A DNA stretch of 64,000 nucleotides. Origin: Aeromonas allosaccharophila. GTDB taxonomy: Bacteria > Pseudomonadota > Gammaproteobacteria > Enterobacterales > Aeromonadaceae. A program made the translations under genes and the position numbers. Each line of letters opens with the position of its first letter. The stretch's first letter is position 1. The notes under the pieces were generated by a model that saw only the letters and a program-made list of their open reading frames with translations, did no database searches and was not told the origin of the DNA. Where the stretch lies: NCBI RefSeq assembly GCF_000819685.1, contig NZ_CDBR01000042.1, positions 1-64,000 on the forward strand. The letters run 5' to 3'. This document shows, in pieces, positions 22,195 through 31,015 of this stretch.

Positions 22195-22221
22195 AAAACG
22201 GCGCCGTTAAGGCGCCGTTTT
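22195..22221 (+). terminator. Terminator after glyQS
   Basis: An 11-bp perfect stem (22195-22205 with 22211-22221) ends in TTTTCT. The left arm begins AAAA, so it may also stop transcription from the right. Confidence 0.85.
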
Positions 22222-22240
22222 CTATGACAAACTATTCCTA

Positions 22241-23038
22241 TTACGATGCACTGATGTAAGGTAATAATCCCTTACCTACTTCAGCAATTACACATTTAGC
22301 CTGTCCACTTTCTACACGATGAGCTTCAATAAGCCGAGAGCTAATTAATTCATTTATCGAATGCTGAACCCTATTTCTAGTACCTTGGTCATGAATTCCT
22401 TTTGCTGCACAATATGCTTGAGTAAACTCAAAAAACCAGTCTGACGTTATCTTGGTTCCCGTTGATGTAGATGTACCCAACGATATCAAAGGCCAATTAT
22501 TAAAATCAGCCATAATAGTTAACGCTTGAGGGGTGAGTTTTTCTATCTGAGACAGGGAATATTTATGCTGCTCAAATAATTTCGCAAAATCATTTCTTAC
22601 AATATAAATTAGCGCAGAAGAAAGATGGGAAGACAGCTCTATATCTGGAGGCGTATCATCAAGAATTCTAAGTATTTTATTGAAAATAGTATTACCCTGG
22701 GGGCTTGATAAAAACTCTTTTAGTTGAGTTAGTGCCATTTCATGCTGGTCATTTCTATCAAAATATTGAGCCAAAAGAAATTCTTTTTTTGCCTCTTTCA
22801 AATCCTCATCTACAGACTCATTCCAGTTTATTATCTCAGAAACTATTTCACCGACCTTAAAAATACCTAATACTTTATCTCTTATGAATTTCTTTATGTG
22901 TGTAGAGGAAATTTCATCGGCTTGCTCTTTGCTTAACTTTACGTTTTCAATCCTAGCATCTAGAGTTTTAGCTTGTGCATTAAAGTAATGCTCTGGATAA
23001 TTTATTATTTCCTTTTTAATTAGCTGACCTTTTGTCAT
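22241..23038 (-). CDS. Unrecognised AT-rich protein with C-terminal winged-helix-like region
   Basis: A 265-aa protein that I do not recognise. It is soluble, highly charged and mostly helical, with no signal peptide or membrane segment. The last about 65 residues (TRNRVQHSINELISSRLIEA...) look like a winged helix-turn-helix. Residues about 30-160 are helical-repeat-like (EFLLAQYFDRNDQHEMALTQLKEFL). ATG 23038 has GAGGG 7 bases upstream; an earlier ATG at 23062 lacks one. Base composition and codon use (AAA, ATT, TTA) are far more AT-rich than every neighbour, which suggests recent transfer. It sits alone beside a repeat cluster and could be a regulator or defence-type cargo gene. Confidence 0.7.
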   Translation of the reverse strand: MTKGQLIKKEIINYPEHYFNAQAKTLDARIENVKLSKEQADEISSTHIKKFIRDKVLGIFKVGEIVSEIINWNESVDEDLKEAKKEFLLAQYFDRNDQHEMALTQLKEFLSSPQGNTIFNKILRILDDTPPDIELSSHLSSALIYIVRNDFAKLFEQHKYSLSQIEKLTPQALTIMADFNNWPLISLGTSTSTGTKITSDWFFEFTQAYCAAKGIHDQGTRNRVQHSINELISSRLIEAHRVESGQAKCVIAEVGKGLLPYISAS

Positions 23039-23176
23039 ATATAAACCCTCAATACTAAACATCTAAAAATAATTTTAGCAAGATTATCATAACAAGGATT
23101 TATACGAAGCTTGTTTTCCAAAAATGTGACCCACTCTTCTGGTATCTCTTGCCTCCAGCTATAGCAACCAGTTGCC

Positions 23177-23295
23177 CCCCTCCGGCTGGCCGCCCCTGCT
23201 TCACGGCAACAACCGCAACCAAGGCCTCTCGTCCGTCCGATTACGCTGCGCTAATCGAACCTACATAAGGCGGTGAGATATGGTGCATGCCGGTT
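23177..23295. repeat. 119-bp imperfect direct repeat, copy 1, with boxC-like core
   Basis: It aligns without gaps to 23470-23588 (offset 293 bp). The core at 23235-23264 (GTCCGATTACGC..GCTAATCGAACCTAC) is itself an imperfect inverted repeat. It resembles the boxC-type intergenic repeats of enteric bacteria. The whole interval 23039-23724 has no convincing gene. Confidence 0.8.
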
Positions 23296-23347
23296 CGGTG
23301 CCGAACATCGAGAAGCCCAACATTGACCTTCGGTTGGCATAACGCCC

Positions 23348-23385
23348 CCTCATCTCCAACCCTTCTCCCGCAAGGGGAGAAGGGG
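23348..23385. repeat. Dispersed palindromic element, copy 2
   Basis: It carries CCCTCATC followed by CTTCTCCC-GCAA-GGGGAGAAG, as at 14743-14783. It lies between the two 119-bp direct repeats. Confidence 0.65.
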
Positions 23386-23392
23386 GCAACTC

Positions 23393-23425
23393 GTAGGTTC
23401 GATTAGCCGTCAGGCGTAATCGGAC
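23393..23425. repeat. Inverted copy of the boxC-like core
   Basis: GTAGGTTCGATTAG...CGTAATCGGAC is the reverse complement of the cores at 23235-23264 and 23528-23557, with a few changes in the centre. The cluster is therefore core, palindrome, inverted core, core. Confidence 0.75.
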
Positions 23426-23469
23426 ATTCGCGTAAATGGATTCTCCCGCTATCACGGCCAGCCGAATTT

Positions 23470-23588
23470 CCCCTCCGGCTGACCAACCCTGACCCACGGC
23501 AACAACCGAAACAAAAGCCTCTCGATCGTCCGATTACGCTGCGCTAATCGAACCTACATGAGGCGGTGAGATATGGTGCAGGCCGGTT
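23470..23588. repeat. 119-bp imperfect direct repeat, copy 2, with boxC-like core
   Basis: The second copy of 23177-23295. Its core at 23528-23557 is identical to the first over 30 bases. The flanking parts differ by scattered substitutions only. Confidence 0.8.
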
Positions 23589-23724
23589 TTAAACACTGGC
23601 GGGAGATGGGCGCAATCTCATCCCCGATCCCGGCCCGATCACCGGAATTACCCCTCTCGGGAGAGATGAGCTGTAATCATTTGAGCCAGAGCTCCGCGCC
23701 AACATCACCCTTGTGAGGAAAGTT

Positions 23725-24489
23725 ATGGATATACCTTCCGCCCCCGCCCAGTCCATCTGCCAACAGTGTCAGGAGCAGGTGGATCTCGACTTCGATTTCA
23801 CCATGGCCTTCCAGCCCATCATCGATTGCCGCAACCGCACCCTCTTCGGCTATGAGGCGCTGGTGCGGGGGCTCAACAACGAATCTGCGCACTCGGTGAT
23901 AGCCCGGGTCAACGACAGCAATCGCTATCGCTTCGATCAGTTGTGCCGCATCAAAGCAATCGCGCTGGCGGCCCGACTCGGGATGAAGGGGATGCTGAGC
24001 ATCAATTTTCTGCCCAATGCGGTCTACCGCCCGGAGCGCTGCATCCGCACCACCCTGCAGGCCGCCCGCGAGCACAACTTCCCCATCGAGCAGATCATGT
24101 TCGAGCTGACCGAGGTGGAGCAGTTGCTGGATAACCAGCATATTCGCGGCATCGTCGATCACTATCAGGCCCTTGGCTTCAAGACGGCGATGGATGACTT
24201 TGGCGCCGGTTACTCGGGCCTCAACCTGCTGGCCGATTTTCTGCCAGATATCATCAAGCTCGACATGCACCTGTTGCGCGGCATCGACCAGGACCCGACC
24301 CGGCAAGCCATCGTGCGCCACTGTCTGGCGCTGTTTGCGGAGCTGAAGATCACCCCGCTGGCGGAGGGGATCGAGACCCGCGAAGAGATGATCTGCCTGC
24401 GGGAGATGGGTATCAGCCTGATGCAGGGCTACCTGTTCGCCAGCCCCGGCTTCGAAACCCTGCCCGAGGTGGATTTCGCCAGCCTTTGA
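23725..24489 (+). CDS. EAL-domain cyclic-di-GMP phosphodiesterase
   Basis: A 254-aa stand-alone EAL protein predicted to hydrolyse c-di-GMP. The signature E44-A-L (FGYEALVRG), the metal/catalytic residues in FELTEVE, DDFGAGYSGL and IIKLDMHLLRG, and the late glutamate in LAEGIETREE are all present, so it should be active. A short N-terminal extension carries CQQC (C12, C15). No sensor or membrane segment is seen. ATG 23725 is chosen because GAGGAAAG precedes it; the GTG at 23713 lies inside that ribosome site. Confidence 0.92.
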   Translation: MDIPSAPAQSICQQCQEQVDLDFDFTMAFQPIIDCRNRTLFGYEALVRGLNNESAHSVIARVNDSNRYRFDQLCRIKAIALAARLGMKGMLSINFLPNAVYRPERCIRTTLQAAREHNFPIEQIMFELTEVEQLLDNQHIRGIVDHYQALGFKTAMDDFGAGYSGLNLLADFLPDIIKLDMHLLRGIDQDPTRQAIVRHCLALFAELKITPLAEGIETREEMICLREMGISLMQGYLFASPGFETLPEVDFASL

Positions 24490-24533
24490 GCCATCGCAGC
24501 CTGCACTGAGCGCCCACCCCCACGCCAGAATAA

Positions 24534-24561
24534 AAAACGGACACCCGAGGGTGTCCGTTTT
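24534..24561. terminator. Terminator between the EAL gene and the effector gene
   Basis: A 13-bp stem (24534-24546 with 24549-24561) is flanked by A-run and T-run, so it can serve both convergent genes. Confidence 0.85.
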
Positions 24562-24603
24562 CGTGCCATTTGGCCTTGCCCGGAGGGGCGGCTTGCAGGC
24601 GGG

Positions 24604-26133
24604 TTACAGATAGCGGTCATCGACGCCGATATGGGCCAGCGCAGCCAGTTCGAGCGGCGTCAGCTGATCGGCAGAATCAATCTGGGACGCATCACTGTGA
24701 GCTGACAGGGGCAGCGCGAGGTGCTCCTTGATCTGGTCGATCAATGTGCTCACCACAGTGCTCATGCGAGTCAGCCGTGAGGTCAATACGGCCTCCGGGA
24801 CCGTGTCGGCAAAGGGCGAGACCAGTTCAACCGCTAGATCACAGATGCCCCGCACCCGATCACCAAAAGCCCCTTCCAGCTGTTGCAGCACCTGCCGCGC
24901 TTCGCTGGCGCCGAGACGCGCCACCGCCGCCTTCATGTTGTCACCATCAAAGCGCTGCCGCGCCCCGGCATCGAGCCGATCTTCCGGCTTGCCAGCGGTA
25001 TGGTCAGCCCACGCCTGATCGCCCTGACTGGCAAACTGCATCAGACCGCCCAGCACCAGTCGCTGGTTGGGGCGCGCCGAGGCGAGGCTGTCGAGGGCAT
25101 GACCAAGGGAAGAGCCCTTGGCATCGCTGCCGCTGGCCAGCGACAGCGCCAGAGTACGCAGGGTTTGCAGATCGCCACGGGTCTGCAATTTGGCCATGTG
25201 GGAGCCGTTGATGGAGCCATCGGCAATGTGCTGATGCAGGGCGTTGAGATCGCTGCTGCTCAGGGTCACTGTCGTCGAGGTTTGATCCCGCAGCAGGTAG
25301 CTGGCCTGATAGCTGATAAGATCCAGCGCCAACTTGTAGCCGGTGGCCGGAGTCTGGCGCGCCATGGCGACCTGCTCGCGGGCAGCCCCTTTGCTCTCAC
25401 CCCGTTGGACCGGTGCCGCATCGGCAGCCGTGGTCGCGCTTTGCGCCGGTTCGCCAGCAATTTCAGCCTTTACGGCGCGCTGCAGGTCAGCCACTTCACC
25501 CATCGCGGTGTGCAGCTGGTTCATCGCCTCCTGCAACAGTTCGGGGGTAGCGTTAGCGAGCAACTCGGTCACCTTGCCCCCCACCGTACCCCACTGCTGG
25601 AGCGGGATCCCAGCGATGGGGCGGGCCAGCAGCCCGGCTGCCAACTCCCGCAGTTGCGGCTGCTGGGAGCCGACGACAACGGCCTGCAACGCGGTGCAGA
25701 GAGAGCGCAGGGGGCCATTGCCGGTCGCCAGAGTGGTGTGATCCTTGCCCAGTTGTTCGGCGGTGATGTTGTGCAACACGTCCGCCTTGGCGAAGCCACC
25801 CAGCGAGCTACCAAATGCAGCCTGCTTCATCAGGCGCTGAAGATCCTCGGGGGAAACGGCGGTTTGCGCCTTCGGCGCAGCGGCACGCTTGTCCGTCCCC
25901 AGCAGGTTGCCGATCCACTCTTTCAGGGCCACAAACGGGCGAGCCAGCTGGGCCCCCAGTCGCGAGAGCAGCCCCTGCCCTTTCTGCGGTTCGCTGCGAC
26001 TGCCCAGCAGGATCGCATCTTGCCCGGTGGCGATCTGACGTACATCCAGCTGGCCCATCCGGCCAACCCCGGTAGTGGCATCACTGTGCTGAGCGACGGC
26101 CTGCATGCCGCCGGTGTGTGTTTGAATCTGCAT
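24604..26133 (-). CDS. AexU/AexT-type type III secretion effector
   Basis: A 509-aa protein whose first about 230 residues look like the Aeromonas effectors AexT and AexU, with a YopE/ExoS-type RhoGAP domain. The arginine finger would be R143 in GNGPLRSLCTAL. The YopE-like block GIPLQQWGTVGGKVTELL (175-192) follows. The rest (about 235-509) has no ADP-ribosyltransferase glutamates of AexT type, which favours AexU, where the C-terminal half is a distinct domain. Such proteins are injected into host cells, where the GAP part inactivates Rho GTPases. ATG 26133 gives the known N-terminus. A chaperone-like gene is divergent 199 bp away; no secretion apparatus genes are in the window. Confidence 0.85.
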   Translation of the reverse strand: MQIQTHTGGMQAVAQHSDATTGVGRMGQLDVRQIATGQDAILLGSRSEPQKGQGLLSRLGAQLARPFVALKEWIGNLLGTDKRAAAPKAQTAVSPEDLQRLMKQAAFGSSLGGFAKADVLHNITAEQLGKDHTTLATGNGPLRSLCTALQAVVVGSQQPQLRELAAGLLARPIAGIPLQQWGTVGGKVTELLANATPELLQEAMNQLHTAMGEVADLQRAVKAEIAGEPAQSATTAADAAPVQRGESKGAAREQVAMARQTPATGYKLALDLISYQASYLLRDQTSTTVTLSSSDLNALHQHIADGSINGSHMAKLQTRGDLQTLRTLALSLASGSDAKGSSLGHALDSLASARPNQRLVLGGLMQFASQGDQAWADHTAGKPEDRLDAGARQRFDGDNMKAAVARLGASEARQVLQQLEGAFGDRVRGICDLAVELVSPFADTVPEAVLTSRLTRMSTVVSTLIDQIKEHLALPLSAHSDASQIDSADQLTPLELAALAHIGVDDRYL

Positions 26134-26252
26134 GATGATTGTCTTCTTGTGATGTTTCGCCGCCAGTCTAGGAGAGGCCATCAACAGGGACTATCGGGAT
26201 TGGTCGCGATTTTTGTACTGAGCGCGGCGCGCTATCTCGCTGACCGGAAAGC

Positions 26253-26260
26253 TAAAAAAA
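26253..26260 (+). promoter_or_regulatory. Possible ExsA-type activator core
   Basis: TAAAAAAA fits the TnAAAAnA core bound by the ExsA type III regulator. It lies 79 bp before the chaperone start, with a weak TCTAAT -10 at 26299-26304. The spacing is slightly longer than usual, so this is tentative. Confidence 0.3.
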
Positions 26261-26331
26261 GAGAGCCACCATTAACAGTGCCGCAGGCGGCGACCTGCTC
26301 TAATGGCGCCATCACCAATCTGGAGCCATCA

Positions 26332-26688
26332 ATGAACTCTCTTTATCACGCCGCCATCCACCAGCTGTTTCTCTCCCTCTCGCTGCCTGCGCCGCAGCAG
26401 GAGGAGAGCGTCACCAGCCTGCAGATCGGCGAGCTGACCTGCCATTTGACCGAACACCCGGCCAACTATCTGCTGATGTTTACCCGCCTCGACGCGGCCA
26501 CCAGCGCCCAGGCAGCCGCCCAAAACCTGTTTAGTCAGGACCCGTGCAAGCCGGTGCTGGGGTTCGATGCCGAGAGCCTGACGCCGGTGCTGTGGAGCCG
26601 CCAGCCGTTGCAGCAGCTGGATCGAGCCCAGATCCACCACCAGCTGGAGCAACTGGTGCACGCCGCCAGCGAGATCAACAAAGGCTGA
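26332..26688 (+). CDS. CesT/SycE-like type III secretion chaperone
   Basis: A 118-aa small acidic protein with the size and pattern of class I effector chaperones (helix, beta-strands LQIGELTCHLTEHPANYLLMFTRL, then a C-terminal helix). It is divergent from the AexU-like gene, the typical neighbourhood of a dedicated chaperone. GGAG precedes ATG 26332. It probably binds the effector N-terminus and delivers it to the secretion apparatus. The identification rests on size, pattern and context rather than on a unique motif. Confidence 0.75.
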   Translation: MNSLYHAAIHQLFLSLSLPAPQQEESVTSLQIGELTCHLTEHPANYLLMFTRLDAATSAQAAAQNLFSQDPCKPVLGFDAESLTPVLWSRQPLQQLDRAQIHHQLEQLVHAASEINKG

Positions 26689-26695
26689 TTTACCG

Positions 26696-27532
26696 CTAGA
26701 TGCGGGTGCTGGTCGCGCGGCGAACGAGCTGAGGGGTTTCGCCGCTGATGCGGGCCACGTCGAGCTTGAGCTGGTCGATCCGCGCCGGATCCTGTTCGCA
26801 CAGATAGAGGAAATAGTGGGGCTCGCCACCCCGGTTCTTTTGCACCGCCTCGAAGGTGACGTTCTGCTGGCGCGCCCAGCGCCGCCACTTCTCGACGTTG
26901 TTCACCTGCTTGTAGACGCCGATCTTGAGCTTGGCCGGTCGCTCGTGGCGGGCGACCACCGGCTGCGGGATGGCGGTTTCCCGCAGAGGAAAGGCCAGAT
27001 CCATGGAGTAAACCACCTCGGGCTGGTCAATATCGGCAACGCCAATCTCCACCAGCGGCTGCGCACCGCTGGCCACGAGCGGCGTTGCTGCAATATGGGA
27101 ACGGGCAATAAAGACGAACGAGGCAACCAGCGCCAGACAGACACAGAACAGGGCGCCGACCAGCGTGTTGCGAGCGCGTGGCACGGATGGCAGCGCAACC
27201 GGTACCACCACGATCGGCGCTGCAGGCATCACGGTAGCGGCCAATCGGGATGGCGGGATGGACGGCTCGGCAGACACTGCGGGCTGCACGGTTGGCGCCG
27301 GGGTCTCTGCCGCAGACGGCGCATGCCCACCCTCATCAGGCTGCGGTTGCGGGATCTGGCGCTCGGGGAGGGACAGCAGGGATTTGTTGGTCGGTTTCAC
27401 GCTCTCGGTTCCAAATTTGGCAGCTGGCGCAGGGGGCCAGCTCGGGGCGGCGGCATTATCGGCGAGCCCCCTTGTACCGGAGCTTAAGCGGTGACGGCTT
27501 TTGCGCGGCACAGCATTAAAAAGGGCTGACAT
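26696..27532 (-). CDS. Single-span membrane protein, unrecognised
   Basis: Up to 278 aa, with a long Pro/Ala-rich cytoplasmic part (about 25-115), one membrane helix (about 122-143) and a C-terminal domain. Residues 195-278 (LKIGVYKQVNNVEKWRRWARQQNV..., then YFLYLCEQDPARIDQLKLDVARI) resemble a SPOR-like fold, but this is a guess. The start is uncertain: ATG 27532 lies within the terminator hairpin of the upstream chemoreceptor, and a GTG at residue 8 is an alternative. It converges on the chaperone gene with 7 bp between stops. Confidence 0.6.
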   Translation of the reverse strand: MSALFNAVPRKSRHRLSSGTRGLADNAAAPSWPPAPAAKFGTESVKPTNKSLLSLPERQIPQPQPDEGGHAPSAAETPAPTVQPAVSAEPSIPPSRLAATVMPAAPIVVVPVALPSVPRARNTLVGALFCVCLALVASFVFIARSHIAATPLVASGAQPLVEIGVADIDQPEVVYSMDLAFPLRETAIPQPVVARHERPAKLKIGVYKQVNNVEKWRRWARQQNVTFEAVQKNRGGEPHYFLYLCEQDPARIDQLKLDVARISGETPQLVRRATSTRI

Positions 27533-27547
27533 CGCTGTCAGCCCTTT
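27518..27547 (-). terminator. Terminator of the zinc-binding chemoreceptor gene
   Basis: A 12-bp perfect stem (27520-27531 with 27536-27547) is followed on the minus strand by a TTTTT run. The possible start codon of the next gene lies inside the stem-loop. Confidence 0.8.
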
Positions 27548-27568
27548 GGCTATCCGGCCCGCGCATGA

Positions 27569-29833
27569 CTAGCGCGTGGGCTTGGTCATCTCCTGCAACA
27601 GCTGATCTATGTAGCCCACCACCTGCCCGGAGTTCTGCTCGATCTCGCGGTAGAGGGCCTCTGCCGCCTCGTGCTTATGCTGGTTTTTCAACTCGATGAC
27701 CTGCTGGATCACCTGATGCAGTCTGGCGTGGGGAGTGGCAATCGCCTTGAAGGCCGGATGCGAACTGCAGCAGGATGCCCCCTCGCTGAAGTACCAGCGG
27801 CCAAGGCGGCACTCCTTGTCACTGACCGCCTCGCTGCGCGACAGCCCCTCCTGCCCATCCAGATAGGCGCGCACCCGGGTCTTCCAGCCCATGTGGGCGG
27901 CGCGGGCGCGGGTCAACACCATCCTTACGTTGGAGCCATCCTGGAACTGCCCGGCCAGATCCCCCAGCTTGTCCACCAAGGTCGCCACATGGGTGGCAAT
28001 CTGGGCGGTATCCCGCGCCACCAGCGTGGTGGCCTGGGAGATCTCGTGGACGCTGACGATATTGCGGGTGATCTCGTCGCTCACCGAGGATTGCTCCTCG
28101 GAGGCGGCGGCGATCTGGGTGTTCATGTCGCGAATGCTGTTGACCGCCCCCTTGATCCGGCTAAGGGCGTCCCCCGCCTGATTGGCCCGCTCCACCGATT
28201 CCCCCGCCCGCGAGACGCTGTGCTCGATCATGGTGACCGTAGTGCCCACCGCCCGTTGCAACTGCTCGATGGTGCCGCGGATCTCGGCGGTAGAGTGCTG
28301 GGTGCGGCCCGCCAGCGAGCGCACCTCGTCGGCCACCACCGCAAAACCGCGCCCCTGCTCACCGGCCCGGGCCGCCTCGATGGCGGCGTTGAGGGCCAGC
28401 AGGTTGGTCTGCTCGGCGATGGACTGGATCACCGCCAGCACCGAGCCAATCTGCTCGCTGGCTCTGGCGACCTCTTTCACCGTGTCGCCCGCACTGGCGA
28501 TCTCCGCGGCCAGCTGTTCGATCATGCTGACGCTCTGCTGCACCACCTCATCACCGGTGACGGCCTGATTGTCTGCCTCGCTGGCCGCTTCGGCCGCCTG
28601 CACCGTGTTGTGGGCCACTTCATGCACCGTGCTGGTCATCTCGGTCATGGCGGTGGCGAGCTGGGTGGTCTGCTCCTGCTGACGCGTCATGCTGCCAAGG
28701 TTGCCCGCCGCACTGCGCGACAGCCGCTCGCTCTCGCCAGCCAGATCGCCCAGGGTGGCGGTGAGCTGGCTCATGGTGTCGCGGATCTTGCCGACGAAGG
28801 CATTGAACGCCGTGCCGAGGCGGCGGATCTCCTCCGGCCCGGCCACCGGCAGCTTGCTGCCGAGATCGCCGGAACCATTGGCCAGCGCCTCCAGCGCCTT
28901 GACGCTCTCCAGCAGCGGGCGGTTAAGGCGGCCCAGCAGCCACACCAGCGCCACCGCAATCAGGGCGGTGCCGAGCAGCGCGATCATCACCATCTGCCAG
29001 CTCTGGCGCGCCAGCGCGGCGACGACCTCACTGTGATCCCGCGCCAGCTCGATCACCCCGACCGCCTTGCCGGAGAAGTCGCGCAGCGGCGCCGCCATCA
29101 CCAGAAAATCGCTCCCCTGCTGCTTGATGGTGGCGAAGCGGCTTTCGCCCGCCAGCACCCCCTGATACCAGTCCGCCGACTCGCCGAGCATGGCGGTGCC
29201 GGTCAGCAGCACGGGTTTGCCCTGTTCAAACAGATAGATGGCCAGCCGACTGTTCTTGCCCAGCAGATCGGCAAACAGCGAGGCATCGAGGGCGCGGCCA
29301 AACTCCACCGAGCCGACCGGCTGACCGTTGAAGGTGACCGGCACCACGCCACGGATCCCGGTGCCGCCCTGACCGGTCTCCAGCCCGCCGACCGGTTGAT
29401 GGTTGCGGTTCACCTCGACCACCGCCAGCCGGGTGGTGGAGAGGTCGTCGCCATGGCTTGCGGGCTTGTGTACCCGATAAAGGGAGGTAGCCGGGGGAAC
29501 GTGGAAGTGAAACTGCTGGATCCCCTGCGCCTTGAGGGCAGGCCAGAGCGGGTCGAACAGGCTGGCGAGGGCCTGCCAATCCTGATCGGCCACCGCCTTG
29601 GCCGCATCCGGCCGCTGGGCGATCAGGGTCGCCGCCAGCACGGTTTCATGGCTGGCATTGCGGATCACCGATTCGATATTTTGCAGCTCTGTTTGCAGTG
29701 CGCCCTGTTCGGCCGTCACCGCCCGCTGGCGGTTTTCAAACAGGTTGAAGGTAAGCAGGACCACGGCGAGCAATACGATGCCGCTGATTGCCAGCAGCGT
29801 GATCTGGTGACCCAGCTTGCGAGGGGGGAACAT
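27569..29833 (-). CDS. Methyl-accepting chemotaxis protein with periplasmic Cache-like and C-terminal CZB domain
   Basis: A 754-aa chemoreceptor. Membrane segments lie at about 11-28 and 279-298, enclosing a double-Cache-like sensor ([49 protein letters not shown]). HAMP follows, then the signalling tip [38 protein letters not shown]. The C-terminus (about 637-710) is a CZB zinc-binding domain with the 3-His/1-Cys set H647, C675 ([10 protein letters not shown]), H702 and H706. CZB domains are known to sense zinc or hypochlorous acid. It is monocistronic with a terminator after it. Confidence 0.92.
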   Translation of the reverse strand: MFPPRKLGHQITLLAISGIVLLAVVLLTFNLFENRQRAVTAEQGALQTELQNIESVIRNASHETVLAATLIAQRPDAAKAVADQDWQALASLFDPLWPALKAQGIQQFHFHVPPATSLYRVHKPASHGDDLSTTRLAVVEVNRNHQPVGGLETGQGGTGIRGVVPVTFNGQPVGSVEFGRALDASLFADLLGKNSRLAIYLFEQGKPVLLTGTAMLGESADWYQGVLAGESRFATIKQQGSDFLVMAAPLRDFSGKAVGVIELARDHSEVVAALARQSWQMVMIALLGTALIAVALVWLLGRLNRPLLESVKALEALANGSGDLGSKLPVAGPEEIRRLGTAFNAFVGKIRDTMSQLTATLGDLAGESERLSRSAAGNLGSMTRQQEQTTQLATAMTEMTSTVHEVAHNTVQAAEAASEADNQAVTGDEVVQQSVSMIEQLAAEIASAGDTVKEVARASEQIGSVLAVIQSIAEQTNLLALNAAIEAARAGEQGRGFAVVADEVRSLAGRTQHSTAEIRGTIEQLQRAVGTTVTMIEHSVSRAGESVERANQAGDALSRIKGAVNSIRDMNTQIAAASEEQSSVSDEITRNIVSVHEISQATTLVARDTAQIATHVATLVDKLGDLAGQFQDGSNVRMVLTRARAAHMGWKTRVRAYLDGQEGLSRSEAVSDKECRLGRWYFSEGASCCSSHPAFKAIATPHARLHQVIQQVIELKNQHKHEAAEALYREIEQNSGQVVGYIDQLLQEMTKPTR

Positions 29834-30235
29834 AAGACACCATCCTTGATAGTCATATCCAACTTACAGGATGGAACGGATAAGGTGGGAGTCCATCAGA
29901 ACTCGTTTGTTTGTTGATAGCGATCAAGTAGTCCACCACACAACTACGAACCGGCTCACAATTTCCCCTTTGGCCCCGATTATTTCGTCAACCGCAACAA
30001 CTACAGCAGGGGAGAGTGCACGTGCGCCAGCAGCTATTGGCTATTGAGCGGCCGTCACATCTGACGTTCTTGAACGCAGCAGTAGCAGCCCTCTCAGCAC
30101 CTGACGTACTATCTTCTCGCTATCAGCTTCATTTTCAGGCTCGGCTTACCTTCGCAAAATCTGAGTCAGAGATATGCGGGGCAACAATGATGCAAGCAAT
30201 GTCATGCTAATTGGCACCGACCATCAGGGAAATTC
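29834..30235. other. 402-bp intergenic stretch
   Basis: It separates the divergent chemoreceptor and binding-protein genes. It is more A/T-rich than the genes around it. No convincing coding sequence, RNA gene or repeat is seen; it should contain both promoters. Confidence 0.5.
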
Positions 30236-31015
30236 ATGCTGCAAATACCCAGGCTCTGCCTCTTCTTGTTTGCCATCCAGCTCCTGCTGCACACCGCTAT
30301 AGTGCCAGGAGCTACCGCCAGGGATACCATTACCCTGGTGAGCTCACTGGATACCAAGAACTCCCTGTACGGTCGCTGGTTGACGCTTATTTATCAGGAT
30401 GCCTTTAACCGCCTTGGCTACGACTTTATTTATATTGGCTACCCGGGAGGTCGTGCCCCACACATGGCCGAAAGTGGCGAGGTGGATGGCGAGATCCATC
30501 GCGCAACCGAATATCAACTGCAAACTCGCCACTTACTGCTGGTCCCCGAATCTCATTTCACTCTCTCCTATGAAGCCTATACCACTACCCCTGGCATTCA
30601 GCTGCAGGGATGGAACAGCCTGCTGGGCACCTCTTATCGAGTAGAATACCGCCGCGGAGCAAAACAACCGGAATGGGCACTGCCCCGAGTAGTCAGGCCG
30701 GAAAAACTTTCTGATATCAGTACCGTGGAGCAAGGGATAGGCAAGCTGCTCAAGGGGCGCAGCGACCTATATATCGAGCAGAGCATGGTGGCCAGAGAAG
30801 CCATCGGTAACGTAAAAACCGGCAACAGGATCTACTCCGCAGGAGTAATGGATACATTCGAGTCATTTAGTTATCTACATGAGAAACACCGCACGCTGGT
30901 GCCACGGTTGGCGGTTGTAATTCGTCAGATGAAACAGGAAGGCACTATCGCTCGTTATTACCAGCAAGCACTGCAAGAGCACGCAGCCAAACAGCCATCC
31001 ATGCCACTCGACTAG
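30236..31015 (+). CDS. Family 3 periplasmic solute-binding protein
   Basis: A 259-aa exported protein with a signal peptide (about 1-29, ending ATA). The fold pattern is that of amino-acid-type binding proteins (SLDTKNSLYGRWLTLIYQDAFNRLGYDFIY, then SGEVDGEIHRATEY and VEQGIGKLLKGRSDLYIE). AGGGA precedes ATG 30236. No transporter genes adjoin it, so it may act as a stand-alone sensor-type protein. Its stop overlaps the convergent next gene by 4 bases. Confidence 0.75.
   Translation: MLQIPRLCLFLFAIQLLLHTAIVPGATARDTITLVSSLDTKNSLYGRWLTLIYQDAFNRLGYDFIYIGYPGGRAPHMAESGEVDGEIHRATEYQLQTRHLLLVPESHFTLSYEAYTTTPGIQLQGWNSLLGTSYRVEYRRGAKQPEWALPRVVRPEKLSDISTVEQGIGKLLKGRSDLYIEQSMVAREAIGNVKTGNRIYSAGVMDTFESFSYLHEKHRTLVPRLAVVIRQMKQEGTIARYYQQALQEHAAKQPSMPLD

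Noticed and set aside
23261..23497. Minus-strand frame in the repeat cluster
   Set aside because: It is made of the repeat cores themselves and is not protein-like.
23177..23588. Possible CRISPR array
   Set aside because: Only two direct copies, 119 bp long and imperfect, with one inverted core. There are no regular spacers and no cas genes.
26190..26225. ExsA box on the minus strand for the effector
   Set aside because: The nearest A-run does not fit TnAAAAnA, so no site is claimed in that direction.
24883..26331. Long plus-strand frame running into the chaperone gene
   Set aside because: It is antisense to the effector gene. Only the part from ATG 26332, which has a ribosome site and chaperone-like pattern, is real.
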